A stretch of DNA of 44,195 nt from Candidatus Kapaibacterium sp. Its GTDB lineage: Bacteria; Bacteroidota; Ignavibacteria; Kapaibacteriales; UBA4661. The stretch is from assembly GCA_025358765.1 (NCBI GenBank), contig JANYIG010000069.1, positions 1 through 44,195 of the forward strand. Reading direction: 5' to 3'. The translations under genes and the position numbers were made by a program. Under the pieces are notes generated by a model, which saw only the letters and a program-made list of their open reading frames with translations, searched no databases and was not told the origin of the DNA. Position 1 is the stretch's first letter; every line of letters begins with the position of its first letter. This document shows, in pieces, positions 35,301 through 42,700 of this stretch.

Positions 35301-35939
35301 GATGTAATGGCAATCGTTCGTCGCCACGAGTTTGATACCAAGCTCACGAGCCAGCTTTGGAGCCAATTCCAGAATAGGCTTGTCCATGTCTATGCCATGA
35401 TTCTGGATTTCGATGTAAAAATCGTCACCAAAAAGTTCTTTGTACCAGATTGCCGACTCACGCGCCCTGTCGTAATCCCGGTTCACGAGCGCATCGCCCA
35501 CCACACCGCCCACGCACGCCGAGGTACAAATCAAACCCTCGTAGTGCTGCGCCAACACCTCGCGGTCAATACGCGGTTTGTAGTAAAACCCCTCGGTATG
35601 CCCGATGGTACAAAGTTTCATCAAGTTCCTGTACCCCGCTTCATTGCTGGCAAGCAACAAAAGATGATAATAATTTTTACTTTTGGTGGCAGCTTTGCCG
35701 GAGGATTTATCAAAGCGGCTTCCGGCAGCCATATATACCTCACAGCCTAATATTGGCTTTATGCCTGCCTTCTTCGCTTTTTTGTAGAATTCCACCGCGC
35801 CATACATCACGCCGTGGTCGGTCAGCCCAACAGCGCTATGACCATTGGCAACAGCAGCTTTGATGAGCGCTTCAGGCGTACATGCGCCGTCGAGCAAGGA
35901 ATAGTGCGTGTGATTGTGGAGGTGGACGTAGGTGGACAT
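32391..35939 (-). CDS. dnaE: DNA polymerase III alpha subunit
   Basis: 1182 residues. The N-terminal PHP domain begins YVHLHNHTHYSLLDGAC. The polymerase core has GPGRGSAAGSLVAFALGI and the catalytic aspartates in MPDIDVDFNDERRE (about 415-428), plus DFLGLRTLSIIDN, FQFESEPMQKYL and YRPGPMDNIPEF. HhH (IRFGLAAIKNVGEGA, about 850) and OB-fold (about 1010-1090) regions follow. It is the replicative polymerase catalytic subunit. Odd point: residues about 822-848 (QSLVIGHSAEASSP and MTNDQATNDHSS) are encoded by an inverted heptad repeat inserted just before the HhH region, in frame. The gene is alone on its strand after the OmpA gene. Confidence 0.96.
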   Translation of the reverse strand: MSTYVHLHNHTHYSLLDGACTPEALIKAAVANGHSAVGLTDHGVMYGAVEFYKKAKKAGIKPILGCEVYMAAGSRFDKSSGKAATKSKNYYHLLLLASNEAGYRNLMKLCTIGHTEGFYYKPRIDREVLAQHYEGLICTSACVGGVVGDALVNRDYDRARESAIWYKELFGDDFYIEIQNHGIDMDKPILELAPKLARELGIKLVATNDCHYIKPEHAVSHNVHLHIKEATQATGGTFDVVRNLRYGTPEYYFKTSEQMVELLGEYEGAIEHTLEIAEKCDFTLNSDLHMPEFPIPSTSEATTLNEYMEELTYDGITKRYGGEPSPEVRERTEFELGVIKNMGFAGYFLIVQDFINAAREMGISVGPGRGSAAGSLVAFALGITNVDPLKYDLLFERFLNPDRVSMPDIDVDFNDERREEVIQYVRDKYGENSVAQIVTFGTLSTKAVIKDVARVLGIPLSLVDTITKPIPTVLGKVTPLKEALELPELRWVKESDDPKIQQLVEYALVLEGFARNTSIHAAGVVIAPGDIANFVPLFKQDATLATQYNMKDLEDAGLLKMDFLGLRTLSIIDNTVAMIERNHGVKIDVDALDLYDKKTYDMLGAGKTIAVFQFESEPMQKYLKLLKPTSLEDLTAMNALYRPGPMDNIPEFCARKQGKSEITSLHSLMEPALKATYGIIVYQEQVMQLVRDIAGFSLAQADIMRRAMGKKDATLMEEQKELFIEGALNNKLDKKLAGEIFDLILKFASYGFNKSHALAYSYLAFQTAWLKAHYPAEFLAANMTAELSNQDKIVLLIDECKYFGIEVLPPDVNESLSSFAAIGQQSLVIGHSAEASSPMTNDQATNDHSSRRIRFGLAAIKNVGEGAVANIVRARNEKAFSSFFDFAVRVDTKSVNRRALEALVCSGAFDSLDIGHRSQLFAAIDDALKYANAQSQTQDVSMDSLFGGSEAAMAVMEPKLPTAAQWSYFERLKREKEYLNFYVSGHPLERYRPHTAFANLQLGNKESKLIDSQQQVRVCAIITGIRTKLDKKENMIAFVGIEDFTGKAECLFWSDAFARFRDKLVEDTIVMIVGKAKIDGSDSVKITVDEVIPIEDTPKRFAKGLHISVQRDKAKPNDIQKAHQIIVAAKGTKELRFSVFDEHQQLQKRYIAQKIKVEPNDAVTEELIKIFGQKNVRFVMEG
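33397..33475. repeat. Heptad-repeat hairpin inserted in the dnaE coding sequence
   Basis: TTGGTCATTGGTCATT (33411-33426) and AATGACCAATGACCAA (33446-33461) form a perfect 16-bp stem with a 19-base loop; degenerate units extend on both sides. Reading frame is kept. The units are the same as those flanking the four-helix-bundle gene. Confidence 0.9.
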
Positions 35940-36029
35940 GGTTATTCTCAGGCTTTTATGGCTGTGATGGAAGTTTCAAAAAGTTTTTTTTGAGTGCAGT
36001 TTATATCCTAACAACCCCAAAAGTACGAA

Positions 36030-36060
36030 GCGTCAGCATAGCGTAAAACCAAGCTGACGC
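36030..36060. terminator. Hairpin downstream of the OmpA-domain gene
   Basis: GCGTCAGC (36030-36037) pairs with GCTGACGC (36053-36060), 15-base loop. It lies 31 bp after the OmpA-gene stop and before dnaE on the minus strand. The T-run after it is poor (TTCGTACTTTT), so it may be a weak terminator or attenuator. Confidence 0.4.
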
Positions 36061-36090
36061 ACGTGTGTGATTGCGTTTGAGGACTTTTTG

Positions 36091-38430
36091 TTATTTCGCA
36101 GGTGTTTCCACGCGGACGTTCAACGAACGCGCATAAAACCGAGCTTCGGGAAATGTTGTGTCGAACGTAACAGTTTTGCCGCTACGGAGCGCGTTAGCAG
36201 GAAGTTTAATCGCTTCCCCCATTGCTGATGCCCACGACGGTGTACCAGATTCGTTTTTAGTGTGACTGAACGCTGCACTTAATTTTGCCTGTGCAGGCAG
36301 TGTGGATGCGAACTTGGCGGCTACATCCTTCGCGCTCGTACTCATGGTCTGTGCATCGGACGACGACGTACCGGCAAGCAATTCGATATTGCGAATAATG
36401 ATGTCTGGTCGCCCCTCGCGGCGCTTTTGTTCAAGAGTATATTGCTTTACGGGAAGCGAAATCACGGGTGCATCAGGGCTTTGAGCATTGTTCACGTCGT
36501 AAGCGCTCAATCGGGCGGCAATAGGGTCGTTGGAAGTCGGGATGGTCGCGGGTTCATCATTCAAACGCCACGTCAGGCGTTGCGGGTATATGGCTCCGCC
36601 GCTTGTATCCTTGAGCGTTGTTCCCGCCGCGCCACTAAGTTGCTGAATCTCAAATTCCCATTGTTTTAACCCAACGCCCGTCGTGATTTCTAAAGCAAAG
36701 TTGAGTGCCGACGGCGCTGCGATTTTGCCTGTGTACTCGTAGGTCATCGGTGCAAGGATTTCCGGCGTTTCGGAGGCTATTTCCACGCGACGATTCTCCG
36801 CCATACCGTTGGGCGTTACCGCGGCGGATGAGCGCTCTGGTAGGTTGCGTTGGCGAACATCAATACGTTTGCCCTGGATTTTCCATACATCCTGTAAATA
36901 GCCGCTTACAGCCTCTGCTCGCGCTGCGGAAAGTTTCGTATTCCCTTTTTCATCGCCGGCATCGGCATTGCAGCCCGTCAGCACAAGTTTTGCCGTTGGG
37001 TTTTGTATCAAACGTTTGCCGATGATGTTCAGGACTGTTGCATAGACCTCAAGCGTCGAAGCATTAGGATTGGAGGGCAGTGCAAAGTTTTCGCGGTCGC
37101 TTGAACGGATGCGCTTATAACGGTCGGGCAAAACGGATGAATTGTCGTTAAAGAAAATGATGGGCAGGAGTGGTTTCGAGCTGGTCATCGAAAATTGTTC
37201 TACGCGCAATTCTTTCACCGCACCAAGGTCTTTGCCATCCTCCTGCGCCCCCGTAATAGCAGTGACGCTCGCCACAAAAACTTTCTTTTTGGTCTCGGTC
37301 AATTCTTTCGCCAAACTCCGGCGAATGCTGTCTTGGCGGGCTTTTTCAAGCGCCGCGAGTTTATCGAGCCTGTCTTGGCGGGCTTTTTCGAGTGCTTTGA
37401 TTTTGTCGTTGATCTCCATAGTCGCAAGCACAGTGTTGGTAACAGTATCAGCCTGCGCCAAAGACTGCGCTTGCAGAGCGGCAGCTTGGTTAAAAATTTT
37501 GCGTTCAGTGGTACGAATGCTATCCACGATTTCCTGCTGGCGGATGTGGTCATCCACGATAGAACCGTTGGTGATGCTAAAAAGATAATTTAAGCCCACA
37601 GAAACCGAAAATGGAATGGCATCAACAGGTTCAAATTTCTTTTCCGTTTTGAGGTTTTGCGCCATTAACGAGTTTTTCACAATAGTGTTGGTCAGCGAGT
37701 CAGACTTCAAAGCGCTATTGATGGCTAAACTACCATTAATCGTTAAATGAAGGACACCAAGTCTTGATGACAGGAGTTTCACCATGCCTCCAACGCGGGC
37801 TTCGATGAGCGTATTGAGGAGGCTTTTGTCAATATCCTGCTGCTGCCCTTTCCAGTCTTGAATTTGGATATATTTTGGGTTGGTCGTTGCCGTGGGATAC
37901 GTAATTGTGCCCGATAGCGGAATGCCAATCTTTACCCCGAAAAGCAACCCACTCAAATTGAGCATAGGTGAAAAAGTGAGATAATTGAGTTGCGTAGTAA
38001 AGGTTGGGCGATACTCGCTCGTATCTGCGGGAAGGATGTTTTTAAAAATATACTGTGTGCCATATTTATACGATGACAGACCAGCATCAAGGTTCAAGCC
38101 AAACACGCCGAATAATGTTGGCGTGTAGAACGTTACTCCAAAGTCGGATGATACTCCAAGCACCGGAAAACTGTTACCCTCGTTCAATTCAGGAAGTGAT
38201 GCCGCACTCGCAAATGGTTTGAAAGAGGTATTGAGCGAGCCTTTGATGCTGCCGTAGGGACCAATGCCCCAGATGACAACCTCTTGCGGCGGTGGAAATG
38301 TTTTGAAAAGAATCTCGCTGGTAGAATCTTTTGGAGAAGCCGTAACAGGCTTCGTTTGTGCAAATGCGGAGTGGCAAAAAGCACTCCACAAAACTATGCT
38401 CCCAAGAAGCAGAAGAATTAAGCGCTTCAT
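36091..38430 (-). CDS. Outer-membrane protein with coiled coil and internal OmpA-like domain
   Basis: 779 residues from the ATG at 38430 (MKRLILLLLGSIVLWSAFCHSAFAQ, signal peptide); the frame upstream to 38538 lacks export features. The first 270 residues are beta-rich and barrel-like. A coiled coil follows with two near-identical units ending ALEKARQD (about 350-380). An OmpA-like peptidoglycan-binding domain lies about 420-550 (LPIIFFNDNSSVLPDRY, LVLTGCNADAGDEKGNTKLSAARAEAV, ENRRVEI). About 190 more residues of beta-sandwich type follow. Having the OmpA domain internal rather than C-terminal is less common. It probably links outer membrane to cell wall. It is divergent from murI. Confidence 0.8.
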   Translation of the reverse strand: MKRLILLLLGSIVLWSAFCHSAFAQTKPVTASPKDSTSEILFKTFPPPQEVVIWGIGPYGSIKGSLNTSFKPFASAASLPELNEGNSFPVLGVSSDFGVTFYTPTLFGVFGLNLDAGLSSYKYGTQYIFKNILPADTSEYRPTFTTQLNYLTFSPMLNLSGLLFGVKIGIPLSGTITYPTATTNPKYIQIQDWKGQQQDIDKSLLNTLIEARVGGMVKLLSSRLGVLHLTINGSLAINSALKSDSLTNTIVKNSLMAQNLKTEKKFEPVDAIPFSVSVGLNYLFSITNGSIVDDHIRQQEIVDSIRTTERKIFNQAAALQAQSLAQADTVTNTVLATMEINDKIKALEKARQDRLDKLAALEKARQDSIRRSLAKELTETKKKVFVASVTAITGAQEDGKDLGAVKELRVEQFSMTSSKPLLPIIFFNDNSSVLPDRYKRIRSSDRENFALPSNPNASTLEVYATVLNIIGKRLIQNPTAKLVLTGCNADAGDEKGNTKLSAARAEAVSGYLQDVWKIQGKRIDVRQRNLPERSSAAVTPNGMAENRRVEIASETPEILAPMTYEYTGKIAAPSALNFALEITTGVGLKQWEFEIQQLSGAAGTTLKDTSGGAIYPQRLTWRLNDEPATIPTSNDPIAARLSAYDVNNAQSPDAPVISLPVKQYTLEQKRREGRPDIIIRNIELLAGTSSSDAQTMSTSAKDVAAKFASTLPAQAKLSAAFSHTKNESGTPSWASAMGEAIKLPANALRSGKTVTFDTTFPEARFYARSLNVRVETPAK

Positions 38431-38576
38431 AGTATTGAATGAAAATATGTGAACAGGGGAATGGATTGGTTTTATGGCGGCAAGATACGCACAGACGCGG
38501 TTTTTACCAACGCTTTCTCGTACAAGATTTCGTTGCAAGATAAATAATCACTATTTTCAAGGAACAGGGAATCTCA

Positions 38577-38614
38577 TGACTAATGACCAATGACCAATGA
38601 CTAACAACCAATCA
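38577..38614 (+). repeat. CCAATGA heptad array at the murI start
   Basis: TGACTAA, TGACCAA, TGACCAA, TGACTAA and CAACCAA in register, then TCACC. It overlaps the first six codons of murI. It is the same unit as in thrBC and dnaE but without an inverted partner here. The remaining gap to the OmpA gene (38431-38576) shows no clear feature. Confidence 0.8.
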
Positions 38615-39436
38615 CCTATCGGTGTGTTCGATTCCGGTGTGGGCGGCTTAACCACGGTTCGTAAGCTCGTCAATATGCTACCAAACGAGCGAGTGCTGTA
38701 CCTCGGCGACACGGCACGGGTTCCTTACGGCAATAAATCTGCTGCAACAGTGACGGCGTATTCGCGTGAATGTGTAGATTTCCTGATTCACCGTTCGGTG
38801 AAACTCGTGATTGTTGCTTGCAATACCGCATCGGCAATGGCGTTGGATGCCGTGCAAACCATTTCGCCTATACCCGTAGTTGGCGTGATAGAACCTGCGG
38901 CGTGCGCTGCTCTTCGCCACACAAAAAACGGACGCATCGGCGTTATTGGCACATGGGCAACGGTGCAAAGCAAAGCCTACGACTATGCTATCAAGCATTT
39001 AATGGCTGCAAACAAGGATGGGCAGGATATTCAAGACGTTCAGGTATTTAGCGAAGCATGTCCGCTGTTTGTGCCGTTTGCCGAAGAAGGCTGGCATTAT
39101 CATCCCGCAACTCGGCTTGTCGCAGAGGAATACCTTGCGCCGCTCAAGCGGGCAGAGATTGACACACTCGTTTTAGGTTGCACCCATTACCCGATGCTGG
39201 CGGACGTGATTCAGGATGTGTTGCCGCACGTGGCGCTCATCAACTCCGGCGAAGAAGCGGTAAACGTGGCTCGTGCTATTTTGGAAGAAAAACATATCGC
39301 CGCCACATATCCGGCGCTTAACCGTATTGTGGAATGCTACGTGACGGATAAAACGACGACGTTCTCGCAAGTAGCAGAGCGCTTTTTGGGGTTTCCGCTT
39401 GGAATGGCACAACAGGTGGTATTGGACGGACATTGA
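38597..39436 (+). CDS. murI: Glutamate racemase
   Basis: 279 residues. PIGVFDSGVGGLTTVRKL, LYLGDTARVPYGNKS, VIVACNTASAMALD with the first catalytic Cys, and LVLGCTHYPMLADVI with the second are all present, so both proton-transfer Cys residues are intact. It makes D-glutamate for peptidoglycan in the cytoplasm. The ATG at 38597 lies inside a heptad repeat array, and the first residues MTNNQS are repeat-encoded. The family core begins at PIGVFDSG, and no ATG occurs between, so this repeat-derived ATG is probably the true start. Confidence 0.95.
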   Translation: MTNNQSPIGVFDSGVGGLTTVRKLVNMLPNERVLYLGDTARVPYGNKSAATVTAYSRECVDFLIHRSVKLVIVACNTASAMALDAVQTISPIPVVGVIEPAACAALRHTKNGRIGVIGTWATVQSKAYDYAIKHLMAANKDGQDIQDVQVFSEACPLFVPFAEEGWHYHPATRLVAEEYLAPLKRAEIDTLVLGCTHYPMLADVIQDVLPHVALINSGEEAVNVARAILEEKHIAATYPALNRIVECYVTDKTTTFSQVAERFLGFPLGMAQQVVLDGH

Positions 39437-39449
39437 TGGGCAATGAGAT

Positions 39450-39638
39450 TAGACTTCTTTCAAAAGTCAATGTTGAAGAAGCCCTCACCCGCTTTGCGCT
39501 TCGCTCCAAGCACCCTCTCCAATAACGCCCCTGTCGGTAGAGACACTGTTATCAATCCTCACCCGCTTTGCGCTTCGCTCCAAGCACCCTCTCCCACTGG
39601 GAGAGGGTTGGGGTGAGGGTACTTTTGAAAGAAGTCTA
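39450..39638. mobile_element. 189-bp MITE-like element with 18-bp perfect inverted ends
   Basis: TAGACTTCTTTCAAAAGT (39450-39467) is repeated in inverted form at 39621-39638. The outer TA on each side fits a TA target duplication as made by IS630/Tc1-mariner transposases. Inside are two 38-bp direct repeats (39483-39520 and 39557-39594) beginning CCTCACCCGCTTTGC, the palindrome CCCTCTCCCA-CTGGGAGAGGG region (39587-39607) and CCCTCACCC/GGGTGAGGG arms. No ORF is present, so it would need a transposase in trans. Confidence 0.75.
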
Positions 39639-39741
39639 TTAAAAACCTAATTGAAAATCAGATTGCGCTAAACACTGCAATTGTCGTATTTTTCATATCA
39701 GCCTTGAAGTTTAACCAACGACCTACGATTATTATCCATCT

Positions 39742-42700
39742 ATGAGCATTTTTCGCCACCTCACGCTCGCGGCACTTGGCGTTGTTGCATTCACGTTGTG
39801 TGCAAACGCAGCACCGCCCGTGCCTTCCTTGCCGCACTATTTCTCAGGAGGAAATACAATGAAATTATCCAAATCTGATAGCGCCTACGCTAAAGAGTGG
39901 AAAAAGGTCGAAAAAGCACTGAATGATGGGCTTCCTAAGTCGGCATTAGAACTCGTGGATAAATTGCTTGAGCAAACGAAAAAAGAAAAAAATCACGTGC
40001 ATTACGCAAAAGCGTTGATGTACAAAGCCTCTCTTCGGGCGGAAACGACGGAAAATGGCGAGCTGTTGGTTGTGCATGAACTCCAAAAAGCCATTTCCGC
40101 AACAGAACAACCGTTAAAAGCCCTGTTGCAATCGGCTCTGGCGGAACTTTACCATGAATATTATCAACGCAATCGCTGGAAATATGGCAATCGTACTGCG
40201 ACGAATGACATCAAAGGCGATGATTTTAGGACGTGGGATGTGCGCGGGCTGCTCGATACGGTGCGAGCGCTTTATCTGGCATCGGTCACCGATGCAAAAC
40301 GTCTCAAAGCTCTGCCCATCCGTGATTTTGAGGACATACTCGTAATCGAAAAAAACTCCGAAAAACTTCGCCCAACACTCTTCGATTTGCTCGCACACCG
40401 CGCCCTCGCGTTTTTATCGAACAATGCAAACGAACTCCCGAAGCCAACACAAGAGTTCGAGATTCAAGATTTGTCCGCGCTGCAACCCGCACGGGACTTT
40501 GTTGTGAAACAGTTCGCCGCTCCCGACTCGAACGATCCACGATTTTTGACGATAAAACTCTACCAAGAGCTTTGTGCCTTGCATTTGAATGCCCAATCCC
40601 CCGAAGCATTGATAGATATTGACCTTCAGCGCCTTAAATACGCTCGTTCCGTGACGTTCAACGACGACAAAGAAGCTGCCTACAAACAAGCATTAGAGCG
40701 GCTGGCAGAACAATTTGCTTCCAACCCCGCTTCCCATCAGGTTCGGTACGAATTGGCTGAATTGTCGTTTCAACACGGCGATTATACGCAAGCAAAGGCA
40801 CTCTGCGATGCGGTGTTGTCAGAGACCACAGGGATAAGCGAATCGAAATCAAACGGCGCTCAGAATTGCCGTTCGCTGCGTGATCGCATTTTGGCAAAAG
40901 AACTGACAGTCAGCACCGAACGAACAACGCTGCCGAGCGCTCCCTTCCTGATGAGTGTGGGATTTCGCAATATGAATAAAATTTATTTCCGTATTATCAG
41001 CCTTGAACGCGAGAACCTGACCGACCGCGTGGGAAACATTAATCGTTATTTTGATGACAAAGAATTTCAAAAACTCCTTAAACAAAAGCCGCTCCACGAG
41101 TGGGTTGTAGAGCTTCCGATTGCGATGGATAGCGCGGGGAAACCCCCTGCGAACGATTTTAAATCACACCGTGTTGAACTAAAAGCGCCAGCACTCGGCA
41201 TTGGGCGCTATCTGGTGCTTGCAAGCGAGCGTGAGGATTTTAGCCTGACGAACAATGCCGTTACTTCGACGGAAATCACGGCTACGCGGCTTTCGCTTGT
41301 GCATCAAGATGCAGGAAACGGCTCCAGTACGTTCTTTGTGACCAGTGCCATCACGGGCGAGCCGTTCAAAGACGTTGCTGCACGACTTTATACGTACACC
41401 TACGACAATCGCACAAGTGCGTATCGTTTTACGCTTGTTTCCACGCAAAAAACCGACGTAAACGGCAAGGTCGAAATCTCTGCGCCTGAGTTTCAGCGCG
41501 GCTTTCAGCAAGGCAGCCTTTACATAGAATTGCAAACGAATAATGACTCCTTATTTTCTGGTAATGCGTTTTATTCATCCCACAATCAGCCCGTACAGCC
41601 ATACACAACGACGATGCTTTTCACCGACCGCAGTATCTACCGCCCCGGGCAGACAATATACTTCAAAGGAATTGTGGTTCACCGCGACGACTCAAAGCCT
41701 GATTACAAGACACTTGCGGGTGTTCCGACAACAGTGGAGCTTTACGATGCGAATTACCAAAAGGTGCAAGATTTGAAGCTGCAAACGAACGAATACGGCT
41801 CGTTTCAAGGCGCATTTATCGCCCCGAAAACGTTAAACGGGCAGGTGACGCTTCGCAACGAGCACGGTTCGGTGATGGTACGCGTGGAGGAATACAAACG
41901 CCCTAAATTTTCTGCGGCATTTGACCCAGCGCAAGGCTCATTCAGGCTTGGCGAGCTTGTTGCCGCTAAAGGAAGCGCCAAAGGTTATGCTGGTTCGGTG
42001 ATAGATGGTGCAACCGTACAATATCGCGTTGTACGCCGTACACGGTATCCGTACTGGCGCGGCTGGTGGCAGCCAACTCCGCCTTCTGGTGAAAAGGAAA
42101 TCGCGCATGGTTCCACAACCACAAACGCTGAGGGCGCATGGACGCTACAGTTCCCCGCTCTGCCCGACAAATCCGTTGCGCGGAAAGAACTGCCCGTGTT
42201 TAGCTATACCGTGTATGCCGATGTGACGGACATCAACGGCGAGACCCACAGCGCAGAAACAAGCGTTTCCGTAGGCTATACCGCACTTACCCTCTCGGTT
42301 ACAGCTCCGGATGTGCTTGAAAAATCGGAGAAGCTCTCGGTCGCGGTGCAATCACGAAATTTGAACGGTTTACCCCTTGCTACGAGCGGCACACTGACGA
42401 TTGAGCGCCTAAAACAACCGGAGCGCCTTACGGCGAACGTCGTTCGCAAGCGTGTTTTTGCGGAACCAGATCGTTTTGTGATGTCAGAACGTGAGTTCAC
42501 AAGCGCCTTTCCGCTCGATGTGTATGCCAACGAAGACCGCTACCAAACGTGGCAAGCAGAGCGCACCATCGTTACGATGCCCTTCACAACAGGGACGAAT
42601 GGCAATTTTATGATTCCTGATAAATCCGTCCGTGACTTGCAATCTGGCTTACAGACAGGGATGTACCGTGTGACCGCACAAGTAACCGATGTTTCGGGCG

